From Cokeromyces recurvatus (Eukaryota; Mucoromycota; Mucoromycetes; Mucorales; Mucoraceae), in contig NW_026251412.1 of NCBI RefSeq assembly GCF_025118155.1, forward strand, positions 310,001 to 374,000: a stretch of DNA of 64,000 nucleotides, read 5' to 3'. The position numbers and the translations under genes were made by a program. Positions 11,972 to 22,868 of the stretch are shown one piece after another (position 1 is the first letter of the stretch; every line of letters begins with the position of its first letter). The notes under the pieces are model-generated. The model was not told where the DNA came from. It was given only the letters and a program-made list of their open reading frames with translations, and did not search any database.

Positions 11972-13317
11972 ATGTCATTCCTATCATCTATTCATGAACT
12001 ACTTTCATCATTCGTTGGATGTTGTATACCTAATTCTAACCTTAGTATAAATGGAAGAGCATATCGTATTATTAAACTATTAGGAGAAGGGTATATATAG
12101 ATCTATACAGTGGTTTATAATATACACTAATTTTTTTTTATAAAAGAGGATTCTCATTTGTTTACCTTGCTCAAGATGGATCAGGCGAGTTATTTGCTTT
12201 AAAAAAAATACGTTGTACTTTAGGTACTGAGGAAGCAGAGCTAGCACAAAGAGAAGTTGATATATATCAAATGTTTTCACATAAAAATATTATAAAAATG
12301 ATTGTAAGAGGCAACACAATTTTTTGAGTGATATCATTTAATGTATATTGGAACTAGGATTCAAGTACAATAACTGAATCAGATGGTAGTAAAACGATTT
12401 ATATAGTTTTACCTTATTATAAAGTAAGTTTATATATTCTTTTTTTTTTCTTTTCATCTTATCGATTTTTATCATATTTTTTTTCTTTTTTAGAGAGGCA
12501 ACTTACAGGATGCTATCAATAAAAATAATCTAAATAAAACTCACTTTTCTGAAATGAATATGATTCAAATATTTAGAGAGATTTGTGAAGCAGTTGAAGT
12601 ATTACATACCTATAAGGCGCAGGGTGGAGCAAGAGTCATGTATGAACCAAGCCAAGCAATTTCTCCAGAAGAAGAAAACAAACAAGATCAACAAGCCTTA
12701 CTGAGTCATCAACAGGAACAACCTTCTGGTGTAACAAAGATGGATGGTAAACGAGGTGAAATCGTTCCTTGGGCACATCGAGATATTAAGCCTGGGTAAA
12801 TATATATATACATATATTGTATTTTGTGTGAAAAGAAGACACTAATAACAATGATATGATTAGAAATGTTTTAATGTCAGATGATGGGGAGACGCCTATT
12901 TTGATGGATTTTGGATCTGCTTGTGCGGCGAGAATTCATATTAACACGAGACAAGAAGCATTACAACAACAAGATTTAGCAGCTGAACATTGTACTATGC
13001 CTTATAGAGCGCCTGAATTATTTGATGTAAAAACGGATAGTACATTAGATGAAAAAGTAGATATTTGGTCACTAGGATGTACATTATATGCTATGGCTTA
13101 TGGTCAGTCACCTTTTGAAATCAATACGACAGATCAAGGCGGATCAGTTGCTTTAGCTGTCTTAAATAATCAATATAAATTTCCCGAGAGCTCTGAATAT
13201 ACAAAAGAATTTAATGATATGATTCGATGGATGTTAACTGGTAATCCTGCGGATAGACCTAATATTCATCAAGTCATTGCCAAGATAGATGAACTATCAA
13301 GAAGAGATTCATCCTGA
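11972..13317 (+). CDS. Ser/Thr protein kinase, STK16/Env7 (NAK) family
   Basis: Exons 11972-12090, 12147-12303, 12358-12423, 12494-12795 and 12864-13317 give 365 residues. The kinase core is complete: glycine loop LGEGGFSFVYLA, lysine in FALKKI, catalytic loop HRDIKPGN, metal motif DFGSA, the APE-type motif YRAPELFD and DIWSLGCTLYAM. A roughly 45-residue Gln/Glu-rich insert precedes the catalytic loop (YEPSQAISPEEENKQ). This resembles the insert in the STK16/Env7 branch of the NAK family, which acts at the Golgi or vacuole membrane. The N-terminus has a Gly-Cys-Cys (residues 16-18), a plausible palmitoylation site like the cysteines that anchor Env7. The subfamily call rests on these features. 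All catalytic residues are present, so it should be active. Confidence 0.88.
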
Positions 13318-13451
13318 AACAAAATAAATTATGATTGTATAAATGAAAAAAAAAGTAGCTTAGTTTAGGCTTGCTTATATAATGTAATTTTATAAGAATG
13401 GATATTTATAGATGTTGTTGGTGTTATATATGTGTATAAATAAGCAAAAAA

Positions 13452-13482
<31 letters not shown>

Positions 13483-13690
13483 AAACATGTATATTTTTAC
13501 TATACACTTTTTCCGGAAATTATTCGTACACTTTAAAAAAAAATTCCGTACTACAAAAATAAAAATCAAGCAGTTAAAAAACAAAATTTCAATCACGGAC
13601 AAAATAAAATTTCAAGTATAATGTTTTTTTTTATTGTACCAAATGTACGAAATGTGTTAAGTTTTTAAAGTGGCTTACGTTCCAAGCAAT
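13318..13690. other. Gap between kinase gene and transposon debris
   Basis: Includes an (AAAT)n microsatellite at about 13447-13483 and TTTTGTCCG-type words (plus-strand CGGACAAAAT near 13597) that may belong to the 3' end of the Tc1-like element. No gene seen. Confidence 0.45.
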
Positions 13691-13700
13691 CATCAAACTT

Positions 13701-14145
13701 CTAGATCGAATACCTGCAGAACCCTCTCAGATCATTTAGAAGTACGCTGTTGCATGCATCCCTTATGCGACTGGTAAGGGTTTCGCTCTCCAAGAGCGGC
13801 TCTCTCTTGAGCTTGCTTTTACAGACAGACCAATACTGTTCAATCGGGTTCAGTTCAGGAGAGCATGGGGGCAGATACAAACAAAAGTAACCGCGACTTT
13901 TGATATAGTTCCTTATATCCTGGTGCTTGTGGATTGGGACATTATTCATAACAAGATAATTCCCTTTAAATTCCTCATACTGATCCAAGATATCAATAGT
14001 ATCGGCGATAAAGTTGAAGTAATGGCCTGTAACTGTGTCGACAGAACTGTTTTTTTCTTCTTTCTTCTTTCTTCTTTCCAAGCTTTCTTTTTTTGGATGC
14101 TGTTACTTTTGGTATTCTAACCTTTAAGTTTACTGTAAATTTTTT
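13701..14145 (-). mobile_element. Tc1-like (DDE) transposase, 3' half, truncated
   Basis: A minus-strand fragment encodes the C-terminal half of a DDE_3-type transposase: VTGHYFNFIADT, then YLVMNNVPIHKH, then YLPPCSPELNPIEQYW. The glutamate of the triad is present in PIEQYW. The middle aspartate, expected as VMDN, is Asn (VMNN), so the fragment could not be catalytic. Before it, a Lys/Arg-rich linker (VRIPKVTASKKRK) appears in another frame, with an indel in the AAG repeats near 14045-14075. The N-terminal DNA-binding half and first aspartate are absent: at about 14145 the sequence changes abruptly into the RNase H side of the Ty3-type element. Confidence 0.8.
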
Positions 14146-15607
14146 CTCGCCAATTAGGATAGTGTAATATGACTTTGGATTGCAAAATTTCTTTCAAGGC
14201 ATTAAAACTCTTTGTTTGTTCTTCGGTCCACAACTCTTAAACATTTTTAGCGTTGCTCAATCTAGTGATCGGCTCAGCTACTCGTGCAATCATAGGAATG
14301 TATTCCCTAAAATAGTTAATCAAACCCATAAATTGTTGCACTTGTTTAGGACTTTTATTGGGAAGTGGCCAGTTTTGAACATTTGTTAGTTTATTTCTAT
14401 CTACTCATGTTCCTGTAGCATCAAATACGAAACCAAGCAGACGAACAGAATGTTGCATCCATACGCATTTCTCAGGATTCAAGATCAAATTTACTGATGA
14501 AAGCTTATCAATTACCAATTTTACGTCCTTCATATGCTGTTCAATCGTCTCAGATGCAATAATACAGTCGTCCAAAAAATTCTGTACACAATCTAATCCA
14601 TTAAATAGTATTGAAAGGCAAAAAGAGAACTGACTTGTTAACATCGAAATACCAAATGGCGCTCTGATGAACGAATATTGTGTGCCTCCATAGGTAAAAC
14701 TTAGTTTATGTACATCTTCTGGAGCAACTTTGAAACGATGATAAGCATTGGATAAATCAAGCGTGATAAAATATTTCTTTCCCGCTGAATTGTTAAATAT
14801 ATCACGAACTAAAGGCAATGGATAATTAAATGTTGGAGGTAAAATTTGATTCAAAAGTCTTACGTCTAAACATACTCTGTGCTTAACAATCTCTCCATTT
14901 TTGTTTCTCTTAGGAACTAATAAAAGAGGACTATTAAATGAGGTATTAGTTTTGGACTTAATGATCACATTATTATCAAGCCATTCTTTAATTTGTTTAT
15001 CCAATGTATCTCTCAATGCAAATGGAATTGGGTACTGTCTTCTGAAAGCTGTAGCTCCTTCTTTAGTGGGCAAACGAACAATTGATTCGGGCATAGGACA
15101 AAATGAGGTAATAGGAATACTCTGATTTCTGTCAATAGCCTTTTTAATATAATTCATGAATTCTACTCTTTGCTCAGGAGTACCGGCAGGCGATTCATCA
15201 GGTTTAAATTTTCCATCATAGTCAATATTTATATTATCAAAAATTCTTTCATCATTGGCAGCTACATCAGAATGTGTGAATTCACCATCAATTTTGTATG
15301 CTACTCCAGTTAAACCAATATTCATCTTTGGTAAAATATCAGTGACCAACAAAATATCAAAGTCATATCCTTTGTTAAACTTCATTAAATCTAATGAATG
15401 TTTAAAAGTGATACCATTTGCATATTTAAAATTTAACATATCAGTAGAACCAATACAAGAAACATTATTATCATTAGACAAGAAATTATAGATAAAGCCA
15501 TTATTTAAATTATTTAAATTATTTATTTTTAATTTATTATATAAACTATTTATATTTATAAAACTAGCTTCACTGCCGGTGTCGACTAACCCGATGAGCT
15601 TTGTGTT
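14145..15607 (-). mobile_element. pol: Ty3/gypsy pol: aspartic protease and reverse transcriptase, with stops, 3'-truncated
   Basis: Minus-strand frame running on from gag. It shows the protease motif LVDTGSEASF (about 15587-15558), then reverse transcriptase: the LVPKRNKNGEIVKHRVCLD block, YFITLDLSNAYHRFKV, the PFGI block and the catalytic FLDDCII (Ty3 elements usually have YLDD). After a TGA at 14407-14405 the same frame continues with the RT-connection blocks KQVQQFMGLINYFREYIP, a TAA at 14239-14237, then ELWTEEQTKSFNALKEIL. It ends near 14145 in a junction with a Tc1-like fragment. RNase H proper and integrase are missing. The open frame persists through about 1.4 kb without indels, so decay is by point mutation. 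The element is dead unless rescued in trans. Confidence 0.88.
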
Positions 15608-17116
15608 CTAATCATAACTAATTTCCTTCATTAGGGAATCGATATCTGTGGAAATAGCCTCCTGGAAATCTTGTTCAGCTTCAATCCGGGCCTTTTCTTC
15701 TGGCTCCAACTCAGAAGTCTCAACAGTTTCTGGGGTTTTCTTAGCAGCGAAGACCTTTTTGGGCTTATTGACCTTGCAAAAATGGTTCGGGCTCCATGGT
15801 TCTTCTTTGCATTTCCAGCATAAGTTATTTTGTCCTCCTGCTATCTTAGCATCCTTGTTCCTAGATGTCATAGTAGCGGCACGTTTATTCAAGATGAAGC
15901 AATCCTTGGTGTCATGAGTACTGTTACGGCTATGATGAGTGCAAAAGAATGATTTGGTTTCCTTTATCTTCTTTGCCTTTTTATGGTATCTTTTGTCGTT
16001 CAAACGATGATAATCCATCTGTTTCTCCGAGGAAGCACTTCTTTTCTTGAGCATCTTCTCTCCGCGAACACCATCTGTATTCCTCATGATATATTGGGTA
16101 TACTCTGCATAAGTTTGCGGATCATCACCAAGAACATCTCTACCGACTTGTGTCATACGTTCGACGGTCCAACCAAAATCATCTCTGGCGTTTACCATGA
16201 ATATCCTAATCACTGTCTGTACCGGTCGTGTAAGTGATGCCAAGAACCTATCAGCAATACGTTCATTATCCTTGGAAAGTCCAGCATAGTACACAGCTTG
16301 TAGAAACCTTCTAGAATAATCTAATAGAGGTTCTCCAGGGTTCATCTCCATTGTGAAGACCTTATCTGTGTATTAACGTACTGCATTTTTTGAACTATGA
16401 CCATTCTTGAAAACTTTTCTAGCCTCCACCCATGAGTGAGTGTTCCTCATATTAGTCTCGTACCAAGCATCTTCAGAGTTTGGTAGGCACAAGGGGAAGA
16501 AAGTTCTCCAAACGAGTTCTATCTGTCGACCAGACGATTCTATGACCTTTTCAAATGTTCTCAAGAAATGCTCAACTGACTCGAAAGCCTCTTCATTGGG
16601 AAAAGGTCTAACCAGACTAGTGGCGAGTTGGAACTTTGGTAAGTCCTTTCTACTAAATGCAAATCCTCTGGGAAGTGACATGTCTTCATTAACTCTTCGA
16701 CGAGGATTAACCTCGTTCAACATCTCTTGATATTCTCTCAAACTTTTCATACTTTGTTTGATGAGTTCAATGGACCTGAGAGTGTTTTGAATTGCAACCT
16801 CTTCGTTCTTACTGCGGGCTTGTGCAAATTCTCGTAAACGAGCAGACATCTCTGCTCTCAACTGATGAAGATTGTCCCCCAACAATTGCCCATCTTGTCC
16901 TGCCTTTTCGGCGGCGAATGGCAACATGGAACCACCAGTAGCAACACTTAAACCAGCATCATCTACCATCATGGAAGAACCATCCAAACCCGTAGTATTC
17001 GAGAACTCACCAGCAACCGATGAAAGAGGAGTCCCATTTCCGAGGAGAGCATCCAAACCAGAATTCAATATAGAGTCCACAGTCAAACCAGAAGCAGAAG
17101 CAACAGAAGAGTTCAT
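15608..17116 (-). mobile_element. gag: Ty3/gypsy gag with zinc knuckles, one in-frame stop
   Basis: Starts at the ATG of MNSSVASASGL (17116) about 90 bp inside the LTR. It has a Retrotrans_gag-like core (FLRTFEKVIESSGRQIEL, SWVEARKVF), then an in-frame TAA at 16375-16373. The same frame continues with GEPLLDYSRRFLQAVYYAG and two cysteine/histidine knuckles (FCTHHSRNSTHDTKDC and LCWKCKEEPWSPNHFC). These bind element RNA in relatives. It ends at a TAG (15610-15608) directly before pol in the same frame. The two gag pieces are therefore one ancestral reading frame. The final TAG could be either a mutation or a natural gag/pol boundary. Confidence 0.85.
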
Positions 17117-17208
17117 CGTAGTAATATTTGAAATGTTAGAGTAGTTCACAGAAAAAAAATGTTTTGAATACAAAGATAAGGAAAGAGAAAAAAAAGAAAA
17201 GACAAGTC

Positions 17209-17825
17209 TGTGAAAACTTTGTATAGTTTATTAAAGATTAATAATACAGAAATTGTACAAGAAGAAAATAATATGGAAAAATGACAAGGGCTATTTATAG
17301 GTTTTTGTAAGGTAAGTAATATTAATAGGAGTGTGATTTAGATAAGTGAATACTGCTATAATAAAGCCTTAATGCACAAATATGCACGAATATGCACAAA
17401 TATTGTCTCCGAATAATTCTGCATGCAGTATGCATGTTTCTGCATGTGTTGTTGCTGTTATTAAAAATATACCCGATTATTGCCTTTGGGATAAGCAACG
17501 CGTTAATATTACTTTGCAGTGAATATTCCCTCTATAACAATATTCAACATTATGGGTGTGTATATAATATGTATGACTTATATAAATTGTTGTGATTGTA
17601 GTAGCCTTTATAATTAAGTTAATAGAAATAAACCATCATTTATTACATAATAAAGAGGTTATTCAAATTAAACTAATATATCGCGCTTCACAGCATAATA
17701 TTCATTCTACTCTCAGTTTTGATAATAGTCATTGTTTGAGTATTCGAGCATTAAAAATAATTATATACATTATATTATGTAATAATAATAATTCAATAGG
17801 ATTATGATTGTTATATTCAATTACA
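17209..17825 (-). repeat. 5' LTR of the Ty3/gypsy element (about 617 bp)
   Basis: On the minus strand a segment beginning TGTAATTG and ending TTTTCACA precedes gag. Inside it are a TATA box (CTATAAATAG, plus coordinates 17290-17300) and an AATAAACT polyadenylation-like word (17226-17233), the layout of an LTR with U3, R and U5. A triplicated GTGCATAT-type word lies at about 17371-17400. The boundaries come from comparison with the inverted copy beside it and from the TG..CA rule, so they are good to about 15 bp. Short plus-strand open frames inside (17392-17807) are not genes. Confidence 0.7.
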
Positions 17826-17835
17826 TAATTATTTA

Positions 17836-18575
17836 TAAGTCATACATATTATATATAGATAGCTATAAAGATGAATATGGTTATGTAATAAGATCTTATA
17901 GGATAATAATAATAGTAGCATATAAATAATTGGTATTGCTATAGCTGACATATTCACTGTGAATTAATATTGACGCGTCGCTTACCCCAGAAATAATAAT
18001 TTAATATTTTTAGTAACAGCGACAGCTCAGGCAGAAAAGAATAAAAATAGATTTTATTGTAGGCAGAATTATTCGGAGAAAATATTTATGACTAATGCTT
18101 TATTATAGCAATATGTGCTTATCCAAATCATAGTTCTATTAATATCACTTACCTTGCAAAAACATATAAATAACCCTTTACATTTTCACATAATTTTTCC
18201 TTGTACAATTTTTGTATTATTTTGCTTAATAAAAAACTACACGAAGTTTTCACAGACTTGTCTTTTGTCTTTTCTCTTTCTTTAACTTTTTGCGTATCAA
18301 AACATAAATAATCATGTAATTCAATATAACAGTCATAAATCTATTGAATTCTAATTATTATATAATACGATGCATATAATTATTTTTAATGCTCGAATAC
18401 TCTAACAATGACTATTATTAAAGCTGAATGTAGAATGAATATTATACTGTGAAGTACAATACACTAGTTTTATTTGAATAAACTCTTTATTATTTAAATA
18501 AATGATAGTTTATTTCTATTAACTTGGTTGTAAATACGACTACAATCATAACAACATCCTTAAACTGAAACGGCT
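17836..18575 (+). repeat. Rearranged, inverted LTR copy facing the gypsy LTR
   Basis: Positions 17836-18254 on the plus strand align with the second two-thirds of the neighbouring LTR read on the minus strand. Shared words include AAGTCATACATATTATATA, AGAATTATTCGGAGA, CTTTATTATAGCA, a TATA box and GTTTTCACAGACTTGTC. About 60 bp follow that resemble the gag leader (CTTTCTTTAACTTTTTG). Then 18315-18575 aligns with the first third of the LTR (TGTAATTCAATATAACA...GACTACAATCAT). The order is LTR end, leader stub, LTR start. This fits an element that lost its whole interior, with the outer parts of both LTRs cut away. Similarity judged by eye is roughly 75-80 percent. Confidence 0.65.
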
Positions 18576-19135
18576 AAAAATAGAACATAATAATAGTACA
18601 CATATATTTCCATTTTTGGTAAAACTTTCCTCATAGTCACGTGCTATATGGTCAACTAACTGGTTTTGAAAAATGATCACTCCATTGAAACCATTTTTCG
18701 AGTTTTCTATTTTTTTCTCATAAATTTACTAATTGTAATATTCGGACGTTCGGGATATTAATTAATAAAATAGAAAAGAGAAATAACTCAACACAAAGTT
18801 ATAATAAATTTAAGATCTAATAATGATGTCCTTTATTCAATAATAATTCTTTGGGATATTTATAGTTATTTGATAGTAGCTGCGGATACCTCATGAGGTA
18901 ATATATATAGTTAGAATAAGTAATGTATGCTGCGGTCTTGGCAACGCAGTAATTGTCAGGTAGTACAAATGTGGCTTTATCGGTTATTCAATACTTCAGA
19001 GTATTACACTAATTTCATGTATGTGACTGCTATTGAGAAAGTAAGTACTATGAGTATGAGGGACCTTGTAGGTATTTTATTGTTTGTTCATTTATTCATT
19101 TTCCTTCAATTAGGAATTGCAATCTATAAAAAAAC
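18576..19135. other. Non-coding sequence upstream of the Tc1/mariner transposase
   Basis: A possible terminal inverted repeat of the element lies at about 18652-18680 (CAACTAACTGGTTTTGAAAA). It partly matches the reverse complement of about 20345-20368 (ACTAACTCAAAAAATGATTT). The match is short and imperfect, so the element ends are uncertain. Confidence 0.35.
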
Positions 19136-20189
19136 ATGAAGCCCATTTCTGTTGAAATTAAGCAAAACATTGAATGTCTTCTTCGTGATGGCGTTCAATA
19201 TAGTGACATTAGTAAGCGTACAGGTGCCTCAGTTGCAACAATTAGTCGTATTTCGAAAGAAATCGGCATTACTCGAAATGCCCATCATGGTCGTAATGGA
19301 ACATTCAGCACTAATGAGGGTAGATTAATATTACGAAAGTTTGCAACTAGTCAGTTTACTACAGCAGCACAAGCAGTTAGGAAACTTCAAGGAGAAGGTA
19401 AGAAAGTAAGTGCCCAAACTATTCGTAATCTCTTGAAAGATGGAAATTTCGAATCTGTTGTCAAGTGGTCATCTCTACCATTGACATCTGAGCGAAAAAA
19501 AGAACGACTTCAGTTTGCAAAAACGTATCGTCATTGGACTGTATATGACTGGAGAAGGGTTGTATTTAGTGATGAAACAAAAGTGAATCGTTTGGGGTCC
19601 GACGGCAAGATATGGACCTGAGTTAAAAAAAGGAGAGCCTCTGCGGGACCATAATCTGAACTATAAATACAAGCATGACGGAGGAAGTATATTTCTTTGG
19701 AGTTGTATTACTAGTCAGGGATCCGGCTTTATCACTAAAATTGAGGGTGGTATGGATTCCAAGTTTTATTGTGAAATCCTTGAAGGCGATTTTCTCAAAA
19801 CACTAAAAGATTATGGGCTTAAAGTTAAGGACGTTGTTTTTCAACATGATAATGATACAAAGCATACATCCAAAATGACTACCAAATGGCTTCAATATCA
19901 TCATGTTGAAGTACTCAATTGGACAGCATATTCAACAGATTTGAATCCTATAGAAAATTTCTGGTATTTTTTAAAACGCGAATTATATAGTTTTGAAGAA
20001 CCTCCTAAAAGTATGCAGGAATTATGGGAACGTGTAGCCAATATTTGGTACAAAAAAGTAACGAAAGAGATGTGTCTTAAGTACATTGATAGTATACCCG
20101 ATCGTATTAAAGCAGTCATAAAAGCTAAAGGAGGAAAAACAAAAATTATATTATACTCAAAAAATGATTTCAATGGATCGCTCATTTAA
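19136..20189 (+). mobile_element. Tc1/mariner transposase, nearly complete, one stop and one frameshift
   Basis: Full-length transposase in two pieces. The first (19136-19621) has two helix-turn-helix regions (VQYSDISKRTGASVATISRI and KVSAQTIRNLL) and the first catalytic aspartate in VVFSDETKVNRLGSDGK. An in-frame TGA at 19619-19621 then ends it; in relatives a Trp commonly stands here (WxWKK). The A7 run just after shifts the frame by one. The second piece, from about 19634, continues with GEPLRDHN, FQHDNDTKHTS (second aspartate) and STDLNPIENFWYFLKREL (third acidic residue), ending at 20189. All three catalytic positions survive, so this is a recently inactivated Tc1 relative. It belongs to another branch than the two Tc1-like halves at 13.9 and 23.1 kb. 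Confidence 0.88.
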
Positions 20190-20449
20190 AACTGCGATTA
20201 CGTAATAGTAGCTCATGTGACTGTGCCCCTTTTTTGTATATTATTGCCTTATTAGTTAAAGATTATTATCTATTAACTCTACAGCTCTTGTCCGTTTTCT
20301 AAGTAATATCGTCGTCATAAATTCCATAAAGTGAAAACATTGAAATCATTTTTTGAGTTAGTGTAACAAGGGGTGGAAAGTCGTTCAACAAGAATCAGCT
20401 TTTTTTTTTGGCAGACACCCTCCCTGACTTTCCTCTCTCAATTTTCATT
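20190..20449. other. Spacer between Tc1 element and zinc-finger gene
   Basis: Contains the possible right end of the Tc1 element (about 20345-20368). A pyrimidine-rich block (about 20400-20440, TTTTTTTTTTGGCAGACACCCTCC-like) lies just before the zinc-finger start codon. Confidence 0.35.
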
Positions 20450-22230
20450 ATGGCACTTTCCTGCAGAAAATGTTCGTGTCATTTTAAAAGCGACGTCAAA
20501 TTGAATGGTCATATGTTGGAAAGACATCGCCAGTATGCTCTAGCAATTGATCTGGAAGGTATATTTCAATGCTAGCAATGTAATACAATAATGATCAAAC
20601 CTTTCATTTTTTTTAACAGGAAACGAAATGTGCTTGAAAAGAAATGGTGAAAGCTTCCAATGCCTGTGTGATGACTGTAAAATCTTTAACACGATTAATG
20701 GTTTTCAAAAACACGTTCGAAACTCCAAGTGCTCTGTTTTACAATCAATTTCGTTTAGTAAGATACCTATCAATACATAGTCATATATTTAACTAACTGT
20801 GTCAGTAGACCCTTTATTGTTTGAGGAAAATGATGCATGTGAAAGTGATGAAGATATTGAATCATATGTTGTAGCCAAAAAGGATGTTGATATCCCAGAT
20901 TTACTTCTGAAAACTACTATTGAGTCTACAGAAAGAACCTATGACGAAGCAGTTTTGAATGCATGTGGCGCAAATAAGTGGAGTAATGACGAGAAAAAGC
21001 GGATTCTCGGTTTCATGGATTTATATAACCTTCGACCCTTGTCCATGCTCAGTGAAGAAAATATGGAGTTAAATGCACTCACGAATGAAAAATATTTGAA
21101 CAAACATAAAGGGAATTCAATGAAGGTTTCAGCGATTGTTCCTGCAAAACGAAAATATAATCAAACATTTGTATCTATACCCAGTGCATCATCATGTCTG
21201 TCTGTATAGTGCTGTTAGTTGTGGTCCACCATATCTGTGAAACTACGTCATGGACTCTAATTACTTTGAATTGGATCATAACATGGCTAATTTTTTAAAT
21301 CAAGACTGGTCCTTGTTTCCGAATCTTCGATTTGTTTGTAGCCGTGCCTTGGTAGGTGCAATTATTCTAGATCCGTCGATGAATAAAGCTTTACTTGTCA
21401 ACTGCATCGAGATTTATGGTCATCGACGCTCCATTGATTCTCATAGAGAATCGTTCAAGACCTCTAATGGACATCTCACTCCATCATCCCTTTCTCCTAA
21501 TAACATTCGATATTGGAATGTTTTTCCTACCACCCTCTCCACCGTTGATGGGTTGAAGCTGGTGATTGGTACTAAGATATTTAATGCTCTAGTGACCTCA
21601 AGCCTTCTATTGGATACATCCGCTGAACCAGAAATTGGCCCTAATACAACATCAATTTTACTTGACACAATAGAAAAGTCAAAAAATGCCCGTATATTTA
21701 TCAAGAAAACCGCTTGGGACGCTGCCATTAAGTTGTCAAAAGCTGAGAGAATTTGCTCCATTACTCCATATGATGTCGTATATCAGCTACGTCAATTGCG
21801 CACACGTTTCCATCATCTTTCCACTTATCTCATGTGCCGGGCATTTAATGATGATGTTGATGATATTAGAAGTCGGCCATACACTGTTTTTACTCTTGCA
21901 GACTGGGACAATGGTGCTGACGATACCGATTACCGAGTTGGATCCAAATTATTACAAGACATTGCAATGAGTGTTATACAGAATGGACACTCAGCGACAT
22001 TATCTAAGGACAAATTTTTAAGGTTGATGGCAAGGCTGAAATCTGATAAGGTTATGCAGAATTACTTCAAGGCAATTGCCAAACTATTCAACTGCGATTT
22101 ACTCGAGATTATTGACAACAAAGAACTAAATAATATCTTACAAAATATTGCGGAATCATTGATTACATCGATTGTAAAAGCAAATAAATCAGCCAAACAA
22201 TCCGTAACTACATCCTTTACAAAGTTTTAG
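20450..22230 (+). pseudogene. Uncharacterised C2H2 zinc-finger protein, broken by frameshift and stop
   Basis: Exons 20450-20558, 20620-20757 and 20806 onward join in frame. The N-terminus carries two Cys/His modules: SCRKCSCHFKSDVKLNGHMLERH (C2H2) and FQCLCDDCKIFNTINGFQKH followed by RNSKC (C2HC-like). An acidic stretch follows (EENDACESDEDIESY). The frame ends at a TAG at 21207-21209. A different frame, readable from about 21190, gives YSAVSCGPPYL, then TGA (21238-21240), then continues from NYVMDSNYFELDHN to 22230, a 326-residue alpha-helical domain with no motif I recognise. Joining the two parts needs one frameshift and one read-through of TGA, so I call it a pseudogene. Two separate genes would be the alternative. 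It lies amid transposons and may itself be a mobile or repeated family. Function unknown. Confidence 0.55.
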
Positions 22231-22833
22231 TTTTATATTTTTTTCCATTTCTACCTCGTACAGCAGTATTTTCTTCTATGTCCATATATTATATTGTATT
22301 AAATAAAAAGAACGTATTCTATGATACATATGTCGTATTTGGGCATACTTGTTCTTATTAAATCAAATTAGATTACATGTTATTGCTATATTTCTTATTA
22401 AAAACCGCTAATCTAACTCTATATTATATTAGGTGGTGGTAATAGATCTGGTATGACATAATGGACGATGGACTTTGAGCTCTTTGCAACATTCATAGTC
22501 CATCGTCCATCGTTCCAGCACACTGCTTTTTTTTTTACCATCACTTTCATCAGTCCAAATTTAGAGGCTCTATAATTTTTCTTGCTGAGACACTTACCAA
22601 AATATTTAGCAAAGTTCCATTCTATATTAAATGGTAGTTAAATATTGTGGGGTAAATTCAAATAACATAAAAACATTCTTTGATAATTAAAGATAATATT
22701 CAAATACAGTAACTGTTGCGTTATATATAATTTTATCTATCAAATACATATTTAATAACCATCTTCGCCTAGAAAATTTATCTTGACATCTTAAAACTTT
22801 TATTGACACGTCTAAAATTAAGTCAACCTTTTC

Positions 22834-22834
<1 letters not shown>
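22231..22834. other. Intergenic with a perfect 14-bp hairpin
   Basis: No gene seen. The notable element is the inverted repeat ATGGACGATGGACT (22461-22474) / AGTCCATCGTCCAT (22497-22510) with a 22-base spacer, described among the findings. Confidence 0.5.

Positions 22835-22866
<32 letters not shown>

Positions 22867-22868
<2 letters not shown>

Noticed and set aside
13923..14389. Plus-strand open frames over the transposon junction
   Set aside because: They are antisense to the clearly recognisable transposase and RT fragments.
17392..17807. Plus-strand open frames in the LTR
   Set aside because: They fall inside the U3 part of an LTR whose inverted copy does not keep the frames open.
21441..21970. 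Minus-strand and alternate-frame open frames over the zinc-finger gene C-terminal part
   Set aside because: Shadows of the 326-residue plus-strand frame, which is longer and has better amino-acid composition.
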